Shown here: positions 1 to 9,484 of the stretch, piece by piece
Layout of the letters: the number at the start of each line of letters is the position of its first letter
Position numbering within the stretch: position 1 is the first letter of the stretch
The notes under the pieces: generated by a model
Told to the model about the DNA's origin: nothing
Databases searched by the model: none
What the model saw: only the letters and a program-made list of their open reading frames with translations
Translations under genes and position numbers: made by a program
Origin: VAZQ01 sp963821505
GTDB lineage: Bacteria; Pseudomonadota; Alphaproteobacteria; Rhizobiales; Xanthobacteraceae
DNA length: 64,000 nucleotides
Direction of reading: 5' to 3'
Assembly: GCA_963821505.1 (NCBI GenBank)
Contig: CAWGEH010000028.1
Location: 124,001-188,000, forward strand

Positions 1-2
1 GC

Positions 3-1994
3 GGTCCGATCGAATATTACGCTGCGCGTATCTTCCTCACCAACAAGTCGATCCTCACCGAGGACGGCCCGATCCTCCCGCGCACTCTCGGCCTCACAAT
101 CGGTCGATCGATCGGCGGCGGCTTGCACGAGGATCTGGACATCACCAACAACAGCATGAAGCCGGTGCGCTTTCAGCTCGAGATCGCCTTCCGATGCGAC
201 TTCGCCGACATCTTCGAGGTGAAGTCGGGCAACATCGTGCGCCGGGGACAGATCACCACCGAATGGTCGGAGCGAAGGCAACGGGTTCGCACCGCGTACT
301 CGAACCAGGATTTTCGCCGGGCAGTGACCACGTCCGTGGCGCGAGCACCGGGCAAGGCTGTTTCCGCCAATGGGCGGCTCAGCTTCGAGGTCGCGCTTGC
401 GCCGGGCGAGGCCTGGCACGCCTGCTTGCTCTACACACTGGAGGATGGCGACCAACACTTTCACGCGCCGCACGATTGCGTCGGAGAGACTGCGAGGTCC
501 AGCCATTCCGAGACCATGGCGGAATGGTTGAAGACGGTGGCCAAGATCGAGGCGAGCAACGAAGAGTTCTACCGTCTCTTTCACCAGGCGCTGGAGGACA
601 TGGCTGCGCTGCGTTTGCCGATGACGGAAACGGACCACATGGTCTTCCTGCCGGCTGCCGGGCTGCCGTGGTTCGTCGCTCCGTTCGGCCGCGACAGCCT
701 GATCGTCTCGTTGCAGAATGTCCTGATCTATCCGGAATTCGCGCGCGGGGCGTTGGAAATCCTGGGCTCGCTGCAAGCCAAGGAGGACGACCCTTACCGC
801 GATGCCGAACCGGGCAAAATCCTCCACGAATTGCGCTACGGCGAGCTCGCGCATTTCAAGCTGATCCCGCACACGCCCTATTACGGCACGGCGGATGCGA
901 CGCCGCTCTATCTGATAACCCTGCACGCCGCCTGGCGCGCGACCGGCGACAAGGCGCTGCTGGAACGACATCTGCACACGGCGGAGGGCTGCCTCGCCTG
1001 GATCGACAAATACGGCGACCGCGACGGCGACGGGTTTCAGGAGTATCAGACGCGCTCCCCGGTCGGCTACGAGAACATGGGCTGGAAGGATTCCGGCGAT
1101 TCCGTCATGTATCCCGACGGCTCGCTGGTGAAGGGACCGAAGGCGCTCTGCGAGCTTCAGGGCTACGTCTACAATGCTTGGGTCCGCATGGCGGAGGCTT
1201 TCGATGCGCTCGGCCAGCCCGACCGCGCGCGTGAGTTGCGCGTCAAGGCCGCGGCCCTGTTCAAGCGTTTCAACGAAGCCTTCTGGGACGAGGAACTGGG
1301 GTTCTACGCCTATGCACTCGACGGCGACAAGAACAAGGTCCTGACCGTCGCCTCCAATGCCGGGCACTGCCTGTGGTCCGGCATCGTGCCGCGCGAGCGC
1401 GCAACGAGGGTGGTGGACCGCCTGATGGCGCCGGACATGTGGACGGGATGGGGCATTCGCACGCTGTCCGCCGATCACCGCGCATTCAATCCATACAACT
1501 ATCAGACTGGTTCGGTCTGGCCGCACGACAACGCCATCATCGCCATGGGCTTCAAGCTCTATGGCTTTGGTGCGCAGGCGGCGGCGGTCGCGCACGATGT
1601 CAGCGTGGCGGCGAGCCACTTTCTGCTCAATCAGCTGCCGGAACTCTATACCGCGTCCGAGCGCAACGAGCGCAATTTCCCGGTGCAGTATATCGGCGCG
1701 AACGTGCCGCAAGCATGGGCGGCCGGCGCGGTCTTCATGCTGACGCAGGCGCTGCTGGGATTCCTGCCGGATGCGCCGCGCAACAAGCTGTATGTCGATC
1801 CGTTCCTGCCGGCGTGGCTCCCCGATTTGACGGTGCGCGACCTCCACATCGGCAAGCACAAGTGTGACATTCACTTCCGGCGCGAGGGCGAGGAGACGAC
1901 GTTCGAGGTCATCAAGGGAGACCCCAAACTGGTCGAGCGCTGCGACGTTGCGTCTCACGCGGCGCAACTGATGACGGCGTCCGACTTGGCGTAA
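3..1994 (+). CDS. Glycogen debranching enzyme (amylo-alpha-1,6-glucosidase), 5' end missing
   Basis: Hydrolyses alpha-1,6 branch points of glycogen or related glucans in the cytoplasm. The frame is open to the left edge of the window and the upstream codons read as protein (an FLTNKSILTEDGPILPRTL stretch typical of the N-terminal beta domain), so the gene starts outside the window; a TTG at 123 is in frame but is not the start. The C-terminal (alpha/alpha)6 catalytic domain shows APFGRDSLIVSLQ, EPGKILHELR, YYGTADATPLYL, GWKDSGDS and CELQGYVYNAW, the usual signature of bacterial amylo-1,6-glucosidases. It precedes a pentose phosphate cluster that includes a glucokinase, which fits use of glucose released from storage polymer. 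The product name is confident; the true substrate (glycogen or another branched glucan) is inferred. Confidence 0.9.
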   Translation, partial: GPIEYYAARIFLTNKSILTEDGPILPRTLGLTIGRSIGGGLHEDLDITNNSMKPVRFQLEIAFRCDFADIFEVKSGNIVRRGQITTEWSERRQRVRTAYSNQDFRRAVTTSVARAPGKAVSANGRLSFEVALAPGEAWHACLLYTLEDGDQHFHAPHDCVGETARSSHSETMAEWLKTVAKIEASNEEFYRLFHQALEDMAALRLPMTETDHMVFLPAAGLPWFVAPFGRDSLIVSLQNVLIYPEFARGALEILGSLQAKEDDPYRDAEPGKILHELRYGELAHFKLIPHTPYYGTADATPLYLITLHAAWRATGDKALLERHLHTAEGCLAWIDKYGDRDGDGFQEYQTRSPVGYENMGWKDSGDSVMYPDGSLVKGPKALCELQGYVYNAWVRMAEAFDALGQPDRARELRVKAAALFKRFNEAFWDEELGFYAYALDGDKNKVLTVASNAGHCLWSGIVPRERATRVVDRLMAPDMWTGWGIRTLSADHRAFNPYNYQTGSVWPHDNAIIAMGFKLYGFGAQAAAVAHDVSVAASHFLLNQLPELYTASERNERNFPVQYIGANVPQAWAAGAVFMLTQALLGFLPDAPRNKLYVDPFLPAWLPDLTVRDLHIGKHKCDIHFRREGEETTFEVIKGDPKLVERCDVASHAAQLMTASDLA

Positions 1995-2366
1995 CGCACA
2001 AGCGGGAAGATTGCGGTGGCGAAGCGACACGAATGGACCTACATCTCGATTACATGGGCAGCCAATGATTTCGGCCGCCGGTCGTCGCCGAGGGAGCGAT
2101 CCGGCGGGTCGTCGCTCCCACGCGCAGACTGCGCAGCCTATGATGCCGCGACCGCATGCGAGGCCCGTTGAAATGACCCTTCCGCGCCACTGCAAACCTC
2201 GGGATGTCGATATCGAGCTGCAGGCTAAGATGGTAGGGACGACCGCCCAAAGGAAAACGGCCCCCGTTATTCGTCAGTCGGAACGGGCAGTCAGGAGAGC
2301 CATCATGGACCGAGAAGGCAACCAAACCGCCGCCTCTTCGCAACAGACATGCGCTAAACCACGCCA
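1995..2366. other. Gap between debranching enzyme and zwf
   Basis: This 372-base stretch has open frames on both strands, but none looks like a protein family and they overlap one another. It probably holds the promoter of the zwf cluster; I cannot point to a convincing -35/-10 pair. Confidence 0.4.
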
Positions 2367-3956
2367 ATGCGCGAGAGCAGTGCGGTGACAACGATCGCAG
2401 CGGAAGCGACGGCCACCGTGGCAAAGAACGTTTCCGATCATCGGGCGCCGCCCGCAACGCTGACGATTTTCGGCGCCGGCGGCGATCTGACCAAGCGTCT
2501 CGTCGTGCCGGCGCTCTACAATCTGGTCAGGGCAGGAAAGCTTCCGGACGACTTCGCCATTATCGGCGTCGATCATAGCGACTATACCACCGAGGCGTGG
2601 AGCCAGAGCCTGACTGAGATGATGCGAACGCTCTCGCGCGCCGGTGGGCACGAGGTCGACGAACGGGCCTGGTCGTGGCTCGTCAGTCGCATGCGTTATA
2701 TGCGTGGAGACTTCACGCAGCCCGAAACCTTTAACCGGCTCGGCAAGCTGCTGGCGGATCCAGCGGGACGGCAGAGCGATACAGCCAATGCGCTGTTCTA
2801 TCTGGCGATCGGCGAGCGCTTCTTCGGCCCGGTGATCGAACAGCTTGGCCGCGCGGGGCTCACCCGGCAATCGGAGGAGGCCTGGCGTCGGGTGATCGTC
2901 GAAAAGCCTTTTGGGCACGATCTTGCCTCGGCGCAGGCCCTCAACGCGCAGATCCTCAAGGTGCTATCGGAAGACCAGATCTATCGGATCGATCACTTCC
3001 TCGGCAAGGAAACGGTCCAGAACATCCTGGTGGCGCGCTTCGCCAACGGCATCTTCGAACCGCTATGGAACCGCGACCATATCGATCACGTGCAGATCAC
3101 CGCCGCGGAGACGGTGGGCGTCGAGGGCCGTGCGCGTTTCTACGAGAAAACCGGCGCGCTGCGCGACATGGTGCCGAACCATCTGTTCCAGCTCCTCGCG
3201 ATGATCGGAATGGAGCCGCCGATCTCGTTCGATGCCGATGCCGTGCGCGCGAAAAAGACGGAGCTGTTCGAGGCGATCCGCCCCATCTCGCCAGCGGACG
3301 CGGTACGCGGCCAGTACGGCCGCGGGATGGTACTCGGCCGCAACGTTCGGGATTACCGGCAGGAGCCCGATGTCGCGCCGGATTCCGGCATCGAAACCTA
3401 TGTGGCTATCAAGCTCGGCATCGACAATTGGCGCTGGGCCGGCGTGCCGTTCTATCTGCGTACCGGCAAGTCGCTTGCGACCCGCGCCACCGAGATTGCC
3501 GTGCAATTCCGTCAGGCCCCCTACTCGCTCTTTCGCCACACCCCGGTCGAGCGGTTGCCTCCGAACATCCTGATGTTGCGCATCCAACCGGATGAGGGAA
3601 TGTCGATCAGTTTCAGCGCCAAGCGACCCGGCTCCGAGATTGAGATCGACGGCGTGGAAATGGACTTTGCCTACCGTGACTACTTCGCGCCGCTCGCCGC
3701 GGTCGGCTACGAGACGTTGATCTACGATTGCCTGATCGGCGACGCCACCTTGTTCCAGCGCGCCGACACGGTCGAGGCGGCTTGGCGCCCGGTGCAGGGT
3801 CTCGTCGATGCGTGGGCACGCGATCCCGCCCACGATTTTCCCAACTATGCCGCCGGCACCGCCGGCCCCGACGCCGCGGATCGCCTCATCGCGCGCGATG
3901 GACGTGCATGGCTGTCGATCAAATCCGACCATCCGCATCCCAGGCGCAGCGCATGA
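2367..3956 (+). CDS. zwf: Glucose-6-phosphate 1-dehydrogenase
   Basis: Oxidises glucose 6-phosphate to 6-phosphogluconolactone with NAD(P)+, the entry step of the oxidative pentose phosphate and Entner-Doudoroff routes. The 529-residue length is a little above the usual 490-510. The Rossmann motif reads GAGGDLTKR (residues 36-44), where most homologues have GASGDLAKR. The substrate signature RIDHFLGKE (207-215) and VEKPFGHD (178-185) are intact. The roughly 30 residues before the Rossmann strand are low-complexity and weakly conserved in character, so translation could begin at a later start codon; no strong ribosome binding site separates the options. The stop codon overlaps the ATG of a small reading frame at 3953, then tal follows. 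It is the first gene of the pentose phosphate run. Confidence 0.95.
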   Translation: MRESSAVTTIAAEATATVAKNVSDHRAPPATLTIFGAGGDLTKRLVVPALYNLVRAGKLPDDFAIIGVDHSDYTTEAWSQSLTEMMRTLSRAGGHEVDERAWSWLVSRMRYMRGDFTQPETFNRLGKLLADPAGRQSDTANALFYLAIGERFFGPVIEQLGRAGLTRQSEEAWRRVIVEKPFGHDLASAQALNAQILKVLSEDQIYRIDHFLGKETVQNILVARFANGIFEPLWNRDHIDHVQITAAETVGVEGRARFYEKTGALRDMVPNHLFQLLAMIGMEPPISFDADAVRAKKTELFEAIRPISPADAVRGQYGRGMVLGRNVRDYRQEPDVAPDSGIETYVAIKLGIDNWRWAGVPFYLRTGKSLATRATEIAVQFRQAPYSLFRHTPVERLPPNILMLRIQPDEGMSISFSAKRPGSEIEIDGVEMDFAYRDYFAPLAAVGYETLIYDCLIGDATLFQRADTVEAAWRPVQGLVDAWARDPAHDFPNYAAGTAGPDAADRLIARDGRAWLSIKSDHPHPRRSA

Positions 3957-4144
3957 CCGGCTCACGCGAGATGACTGTGTTTCAACGCCCCGACTTGGGC
4001 GCCGCGAGGAGCGCTACTGGCACGGAGGTGAAGCATCAGCAGGCGCCGTATATGACGCTTGATGACTTCTTGATCACTCTTGCGACCACGGAGGCTTTGC
4101 CGACGCGGTTGAGTTTACCGGATTCGAGGACGCGATCGAGGTGA
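3953..4144 (+). CDS. Possible small ORF between zwf and tal (63 aa)
   Basis: An ATG overlapping the zwf stop (ATGA arrangement) opens a 63-codon frame that ends five bases before the tal start. The arrangement suits translational coupling in an operon. The peptide has no motif I recognise; its C-terminal part contains a segment reading MTLDDFLITLATTEALPTRL. It may be a real small protein, a leader that couples zwf to tal, or chance in high-GC sequence. Confidence 0.3.
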   Translation: MTGSREMTVFQRPDLGAARSATGTEVKHQQAPYMTLDDFLITLATTEALPTRLSLPDSRTRSR

Positions 4145-4148
4145 CAGC

Positions 4149-5234
4149 ATGAAAGCCGCTCAAACCCTGCACGATCTGGGCCAGAGCCTCTGGCTCGACA
4201 ACATCACGCGGAACTTGCTGCGAACGGGCATGCTCCGCCGCTACGTCGACGAGTTGTCGGTCACCGGGCTGACGTCCAACCCGACGATCTTCGACCACGC
4301 GATCAAGAACAGCAGCGACTACGATGACGCCATCAAGAGCAAGCTCGCGGAGGGCAAGTCGGGGGAGAACCTGTTCTTCGAACTGGCGCTGGAGGACCTC
4401 ACGCAGGCCGCGGACCTGTTTCGGCCGGTTTACGACCGGACGTGCGGCGTGGACGGCTGGGTTTCGCTGGAGGTCTCGCCTTTGCTGGCGCACGATACCA
4501 AATCGACGATTGCCGTCGCCAAGGACCTGCACGCGCGGGCGCAGCGCCCCAATCTCCTGATCAAGATTCCCGGCACCCCGGAAGGCCTTCCGGCCATCGA
4601 AGAGGCGATCTTTGCGGGCGTACCGGTCAACGTGACGCTGTTGTTCTCCGATGACCAGTATCGGGCGGCGGCCGATGCCTTCATGCGAGGGATCGAGCGA
4701 CGCATCGAAGCCGGCTTGCCGCCTGATGTCGGCTCGGTGGCATCGATCTTCATCAGCCGCTGGGACGTCGCGGTGGCCGGCAAGGTGCCGGAAGCGCTCA
4801 ACAACCAACTCGGCATCGCCGTCGCCAAGCGGACTTACAAGGCTTACCTCGACCTGCTCGGTTCGCCGCGATGGATGCGCGCTTACAATTCCGGCGCGCG
4901 TCCGCAACGCCTGCTGTGGGCCAGCACCGGGACCAAGGATCCGAAGGCTTCCGACACGCTCTACATCCGGGCCCTGGCGGCTCCCTTCACCGTGAACACC
5001 ATGCCTGAGGGCACCCTGAAAGCACTCGCCGAAGCCGGCGGCATCGGGGCGACGATGCCGGCGGACGGCGGCGACAGCGAACAGGTGCTGGCGCAGTTCG
5101 CGGCGGCGCGGATCGACGTCCATGCGCTGGCGGCCCAGCTGCAGGACGAAGGCGCCAAATCATTCGTCACATCGTGGAACGACTTGATGACCGTGATCGG
5201 GTCCAAAACCGCCGTTCTCAAGCGAGCGAGCTAG
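4149..5234 (+). CDS. tal: Transaldolase
   Basis: Transfers a dihydroxyacetone unit between sedoheptulose 7-phosphate and glyceraldehyde 3-phosphate in the non-oxidative pentose phosphate pathway. The 361-residue length fits the long (TalB/tal-pgi-type) subfamily. The N-terminal GQSLWLDNITR and GLTSNPTIFDHAI stretches and the Schiff-base lysine in NLLIKIPGT (K139) are present, as are the later VNVTLLFS and ISRWD strands of the barrel. It starts at an ATG right after the small frame behind zwf and ends five bases before the glucokinase GTG, consistent with one transcript. Confidence 0.94.
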   Translation: MKAAQTLHDLGQSLWLDNITRNLLRTGMLRRYVDELSVTGLTSNPTIFDHAIKNSSDYDDAIKSKLAEGKSGENLFFELALEDLTQAADLFRPVYDRTCGVDGWVSLEVSPLLAHDTKSTIAVAKDLHARAQRPNLLIKIPGTPEGLPAIEEAIFAGVPVNVTLLFSDDQYRAAADAFMRGIERRIEAGLPPDVGSVASIFISRWDVAVAGKVPEALNNQLGIAVAKRTYKAYLDLLGSPRWMRAYNSGARPQRLLWASTGTKDPKASDTLYIRALAAPFTVNTMPEGTLKALAEAGGIGATMPADGGDSEQVLAQFAAARIDVHALAAQLQDEGAKSFVTSWNDLMTVIGSKTAVLKRAS

Positions 5235-5238
5235 CGCC

Positions 5239-6012
5239 GTGAAAGCGAGATCGCGGCGCGCCGCCAAGCGCAGCACGGTACGACAAGGTCGCAAGGACGT
5301 TGCAAGCAAATCCACAGTCAAGAACGTGCTGGTCGTGGACGTCGGCGGAACCTCGGTCAAGATCCTCGTCACCGGGCAAAAGGAGCATCGATCGTTTCCG
5401 TCCGGCCCGACCCTGACCCCCACGCGGATGGTTTCCGAGGTCAAGAAGCTCGCCACCGGCTGGATGCACGACGTGGTGTCGATCGGCTATCCTGGCCCGG
5501 TTCTTCGCGGCCGCCCGATAGCGGAACCATACAACCTGGGACGCGGGTGGGTCGGGTTCGATTTCACAGCGGCATTCGGTCGCCCCGTGAAGGTCGTCAA
5601 CGACGCCGCCATGCAGGCCTTGGGCAGCTACAAGGGCGGCAAGATGCTCTTTCTCGGTCTCGGAACCGGGCTCGGAACGGCAATGATTGTCGACGGCATC
5701 GTCGAGCCCATGGAGCTCGGTCACCTGCCTTACAAGAAGGGCACCTATGAAGACTATGTCGGCCGGGCCGGATTGGAACGACACGGCAAGAAGAAATGGC
5801 GGCGCCACGTTGCCGACGTCGTGGCACGCCTCATCGCCGCGCTGGAGCCCGACGATACGGTGATCGGGGGAGGCAACGTCGCCAAGCTGCAAGCGCTGCC
5901 GCCGCAGTGCCGTGCGGGCGACAACGCCAATGCCTTCCGCGGGGGATTTCGGCTGTGGGAAGAAGACGGCGGTTTCCCGCCCGCCTGGACTCGCTCCGGG
6001 CGAGAGAGCTGA
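5239..6012 (+). CDS. ppgK: ROK-family glucokinase, probably polyphosphate glucokinase type
   Basis: Predicted to phosphorylate glucose to glucose 6-phosphate, using polyphosphate and/or ATP. Seen: a phosphate-binding motif VDVGGTSVKILV near residue 32, the catalytic aspartate region KVVNDAAMQALG, the glycine-rich LGLGTGLGTAMIVDG, and MELGHLP followed by a basic stretch (HGKKKWRRHV) as in polyphosphate glucokinases. Length 257 residues, typical. The start is the GTG at 5239, five bases after the tal stop; the first 30 residues are strongly basic, and a later start cannot be ruled out. Placed between tal and pgi, it supplies their substrate. Polyphosphate use is inferred from family resemblance, not shown by the sequence. 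Confidence 0.82.
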   Translation: MKARSRRAAKRSTVRQGRKDVASKSTVKNVLVVDVGGTSVKILVTGQKEHRSFPSGPTLTPTRMVSEVKKLATGWMHDVVSIGYPGPVLRGRPIAEPYNLGRGWVGFDFTAAFGRPVKVVNDAAMQALGSYKGGKMLFLGLGTGLGTAMIVDGIVEPMELGHLPYKKGTYEDYVGRAGLERHGKKKWRRHVADVVARLIAALEPDDTVIGGGNVAKLQALPPQCRAGDNANAFRGGFRLWEEDGGFPPAWTRSGRES

Positions 6013-6024
6013 GGATCAGAAAGG

Positions 6025-7692
6025 ATGCCGCAGATGGCTGCACGGTCGGAGACCCTCGTTACGCGATCGACGGGCAAACACGCGGCATGGCAGGCGCTCG
6101 AAGATCACTATGAGGCCATGCGGGGCCTGCAGCTGCGAAGCTTGTTCGCGGATGATCCGACGCGCGGCGAGCGAATGACCGCGGAGGCCGCCGGCGTCTA
6201 TCTGGACTACTCGAAAAACCGCATCAATGACGAGACGCTCAAGTTGCTCATCGCACTCGCCGAACAAGCCGGGCTGCGCGCCCGGATCGACGCGATGTTT
6301 CGAGGCGATACGATCAACGTCACCGAACATCGCGCCGTCCTGCACGTGGCGCTGCGTGCGCCCAAAGGCGCATCCATCGTGGTCGACGGCAAGAACGTCG
6401 TGCCGGAGGTTCACGCCGTGCTCGACAAGATGGCCGACTTCGCCAATCGCGTCCGCAGCGGCCAATGGAAGGGCCACAGCGGCAGACGCATCCGCAACGT
6501 CGTCAATATCGGCATCGGCGGGTCTGACCTCGGGCCGGTGATGGCATATGAGGCGCTCAAATATTACAGCGACCGGGCGATGACGTTCCGCTTCGTATCC
6601 AACGTCGACGGCACCGATTTCGTCGAGGCGACGCGCGATCTCGATCCGGCGGAGACGCTGTTCATCATCTCCTCGAAGACCTTCACGACGCTGGAGACGA
6701 TGACCAACGCGCACAGCGCGCGCGATTGGTCGCTGCGCGGCCTCGGAGGCGATGCCAAGGCGGTCGCCAGGCATTTCGTCGCGGTCTCGACGAATGCCGA
6801 AAAAGTCGCCGAATTCGGCATCGACACCGCCAACATGTTCGAGTTCTGGGACTGGGTCGGCGGACGCTACTCGATGGATTCCGCCATCGGCCTCTCGACC
6901 ATGCTTGCGATCGGCCCGGATCACTTCCACTCCATGCTCGATGGCTTCCATGCGATCGACGAACATTTCCGGAGCGCGCCATTCGAGCGCAACCTGCCGG
7001 TGCTCATGGGCCTCCTCGGCGTCTGGTACAACGACTTCTTCGGCGCGCAGACGGTCGCGGTGCTGCCGTACGACCAGTATCTCAAGCGCTTCCCCGCCTA
7101 TCTCCAGCAGTTGACGATGGAGAGCAATGGCAAGCACGTGACGATCGACGGCAAGCCGGTGGACTATCAGACCGGTCCGATCTATTGGGGCGAGCCGGGG
7201 ACCAACGGCCAGCACTCCTTCTATCAACTGATCCATCAGGGCACCCGGCTCATTCCGTGCGACTTCATCGCGTTCGCGCAGGCGGTCAATCCGCTCGGCC
7301 GGCATCACGACATGCTGGTGGCGAACGTATTCGCCCAGACCGAGGCGCTCGCCTTCGGCAAAACGCCGGAGCAGGTGAAGGCCGAAGGCACGCCCGATTG
7401 GCTCGTCCCGCACCGGGTGTTCGAAGGCAACCGACCGTCCAACACCATCCTGATGGATCGTTTGACCCCGGCCGCGCTGGGAAAACTGGTCGCGCTGTAC
7501 GAGCACTGCGTGTTCACGCAGGGTACGATCTGGAACATCGACTCGTTCGATCAGTGGGGCGTCGAACTCGGCAAGGTCCTGGCCCAGCGCATCATCCCGG
7601 AGCTCGAAAGCAAGACTTCGCCCAAGCTCGGCCATGACAGCTCGACCGACAACCTGATCCGTCGCTACCGCAAGCTCAGGGACGCAATGTGA
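6025..7692 (+). CDS. pgi: Glucose-6-phosphate isomerase
   Basis: Interconverts glucose 6-phosphate and fructose 6-phosphate. The 555-residue length is normal. Family signatures are intact: NIGIGGSDLGP (about residue 160), FIISSKTFTTLET (about 212), GGRYSMDSAIGLS (about 278) and GTIWNIDSFDQWGVELGK (about 500, containing the active-site lysine). Two ATGs are nine bases apart (6025 and 6034); the AAGG just before 6025 sits at a better distance for 6034, so the protein may be three residues shorter. The stop overlaps the rpe GTG by four bases, indicating translational coupling. Confidence 0.96.
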   Translation: MPQMAARSETLVTRSTGKHAAWQALEDHYEAMRGLQLRSLFADDPTRGERMTAEAAGVYLDYSKNRINDETLKLLIALAEQAGLRARIDAMFRGDTINVTEHRAVLHVALRAPKGASIVVDGKNVVPEVHAVLDKMADFANRVRSGQWKGHSGRRIRNVVNIGIGGSDLGPVMAYEALKYYSDRAMTFRFVSNVDGTDFVEATRDLDPAETLFIISSKTFTTLETMTNAHSARDWSLRGLGGDAKAVARHFVAVSTNAEKVAEFGIDTANMFEFWDWVGGRYSMDSAIGLSTMLAIGPDHFHSMLDGFHAIDEHFRSAPFERNLPVLMGLLGVWYNDFFGAQTVAVLPYDQYLKRFPAYLQQLTMESNGKHVTIDGKPVDYQTGPIYWGEPGTNGQHSFYQLIHQGTRLIPCDFIAFAQAVNPLGRHHDMLVANVFAQTEALAFGKTPEQVKAEGTPDWLVPHRVFEGNRPSNTILMDRLTPAALGKLVALYEHCVFTQGTIWNIDSFDQWGVELGKVLAQRIIPELESKTSPKLGHDSSTDNLIRRYRKLRDAM

Positions 7693-8360
7693 CGACCGGC
7701 GCCGTGAAGCTCGCTCCCTCGATCCTCGCGGCCGATTTCGCCCGCTTGGGCGATCAGGTGGCGGAGGCTGAGCGCGCCGGGGCGGACCGCATCCACGTCG
7801 ACGTCATGGACGGACATTTCGTGCCTAATCTGTCGATGGGAGCGCCGATCATCAAATCGCTGCGGAAGGCGACGCGCCTGCCGCTGGAGGCGCACCTGAT
7901 GATTTCGAACCCCGATTTTTTTCTCGACGAATTCGTGGAGGCCGGGACCGATGCGTTCATGGTCCATTGGGAGGGCAACAACGATCTGTCGCGCACAGTG
8001 CTGCGCATCAAGGCGCTGGGAAAACGGGTCGGCGTCGCCATCAATCCGGCCACGCCCGCGGCCGTCCTGGAAGAAATCATGCAAGACCTCGACCAGGTGC
8101 TGGTGATGACGGTGAACCCGGGATTCGGGCATCAGCATTTCCTGCACACGACGCTCCCGAAGATCCGCCGTGCACGCCAGATGATCGATCGAATCAAGCC
8201 GGGCTGCAGCCTCGAGGTGGACGGAGGGATCGATGTGACGACCGCCCCGTTGGCGGTCACCGCGGGCGCCGACGTCCTGGTGGCGGGGTCGGCGATCTTC
8301 AACGACAGCGAAGGCGTCGGCACCGCGATGGAACGGCTGCGGGCCGCGGCTCAGCTCTAA
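7689..8360 (+). CDS. rpe: Ribulose-phosphate 3-epimerase
   Basis: Converts ribulose 5-phosphate to xylulose 5-phosphate, linking the oxidative and non-oxidative branches. A 223-residue TIM barrel with KLAPSILAADFARLG, HVDVMDGHFVPN, LEAHLMI, VNPGFG and EVDGGID, which carry the metal ligands and phosphate-binding residues. Two positions differ from the common pattern: MVHWEGNND replaces the usual histidine-glutamate-alanine segment, and VNPGFGHQHF replaces VNPGFGGQSF. The start is a GTG overlapping the pgi stop. It is followed after 14 bases by gnd. Confidence 0.94.
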   Translation: MTTGAVKLAPSILAADFARLGDQVAEAERAGADRIHVDVMDGHFVPNLSMGAPIIKSLRKATRLPLEAHLMISNPDFFLDEFVEAGTDAFMVHWEGNNDLSRTVLRIKALGKRVGVAINPATPAAVLEEIMQDLDQVLVMTVNPGFGHQHFLHTTLPKIRRARQMIDRIKPGCSLEVDGGIDVTTAPLAVTAGADVLVAGSAIFNDSEGVGTAMERLRAAAQL

Positions 8361-8374
8361 CGGAGAAGGATGTC

Positions 8375-9391
8375 ATGCAGCTCGCGATGATCGGATTGGG
8401 CAGAATGGGCGCCAACATGGTGCGGCGCCTGATCAAGGGCGGCCACCAATGCGTGGTCTTCGACATGTCGCCGAAGGCAATCGAAGCGCTGGCACGGGAG
8501 AAGGCGGTCGGCGCCTCCTCGCTTGCGGACCTCGTGCGCAGGCTGGAGAAGCCGCGGGCGGTCTGGCTGATGGTCCCGGCCGCCGTCGTGGACAAGACCA
8601 TCGCCGACCTGGTGCCACACCTCGAGAAAGGCGACATCCTCATCGACGGCGGCAACTCGTATTACGTGGACGACATCCGTCGCGCCAACGAGCTGGCGTC
8701 GAAAGGGATCAACTACGTGGACGTGGGAACCAGCGGCGGCGTCTGGGGCCTGGAGCGCGGTTACTGCATGATGATCGGCGGACCGGAGGCGGCCGTGCGG
8801 CATCTCGATCCGATCTTCAAGACGCTGGCGCCCGGCCCCGGCGACATCGCGCGTACGCCCGGGCGTGGGACGATCGGCGGCACCGCCGAACTCGGCTACC
8901 TGAACTGCGGGGCGAGCGGCGCCGGCCACTTCGTCAAGATGGTCCATAACGGGATCGAGTACGGTCTCATGGCCGCATACGCGGAAGGGATGAACATTCT
9001 GCGTCACGCCAACATCGGCAAGCAGCAACACGCGATCGACGCCGAGACGACGCCGCTGCGCAACCCGGAACTCTATCAATACGATCTCAATCTGCGCGAC
9101 ATCGCCGAACTGTGGCGACGCGGCAGCGTCATCGCGTCATGGCTGCTGGACCTCACCGCGGCCGCGCTGGCGAAGGACCCTGCCCTCACCAACTTTGCCG
9201 GCAAAGTCTCCGATTCGGGCGAGGGCCGCTGGACGATCAAGGCCGCGATCGACGAGGCGGTGCCGACGCCCGTGCTTTCGACGGCCCTCTACGAACGTTT
9301 CAGCTCGCGCGGCGAAGGGGATTTTGCAGGCAAGCTGCTGTCGGCCATGCGCTACGAATTCGGCGGGCACCTGGAAAAATCCAAGGACTGA
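8375..9391 (+). CDS. gnd: 6-phosphogluconate dehydrogenase (decarboxylating), short form
   Basis: Oxidatively decarboxylates 6-phosphogluconate to ribulose 5-phosphate. The start is the ATG at 8375, which has a clear GGAGAAGGA ribosome binding site; the frame is open far upstream but that part antisenses rpe. The 338-residue protein belongs to the short class, which is often NAD-dependent. Visible are the Rossmann motif GLGRMGANMV, the substrate-loop GTSGGVWGLERGY and the catalytic lysine region HFVKMVHNGIEYG (about residue 185). It lies between rpe and pgl in the cluster. Confidence 0.93.
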   Translation: MQLAMIGLGRMGANMVRRLIKGGHQCVVFDMSPKAIEALAREKAVGASSLADLVRRLEKPRAVWLMVPAAVVDKTIADLVPHLEKGDILIDGGNSYYVDDIRRANELASKGINYVDVGTSGGVWGLERGYCMMIGGPEAAVRHLDPIFKTLAPGPGDIARTPGRGTIGGTAELGYLNCGASGAGHFVKMVHNGIEYGLMAAYAEGMNILRHANIGKQQHAIDAETTPLRNPELYQYDLNLRDIAELWRRGSVIASWLLDLTAAALAKDPALTNFAGKVSDSGEGRWTIKAAIDEAVPTPVLSTALYERFSSRGEGDFAGKLLSAMRYEFGGHLEKSKD

Positions 9392-9484
9392 GCGCTCGGA
9401 GACGACCCACGATGCGCGCGGCGCAAGCCCGATACGTCTTCCCGCTGCGCAATGCCGATGGGCGAACGAACCGGAGATCGTCGC

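Noticed and set aside
6016..7635. 539-codon minus-strand frame opposite pgi
   Set aside because: Shadow of pgi; no family features.
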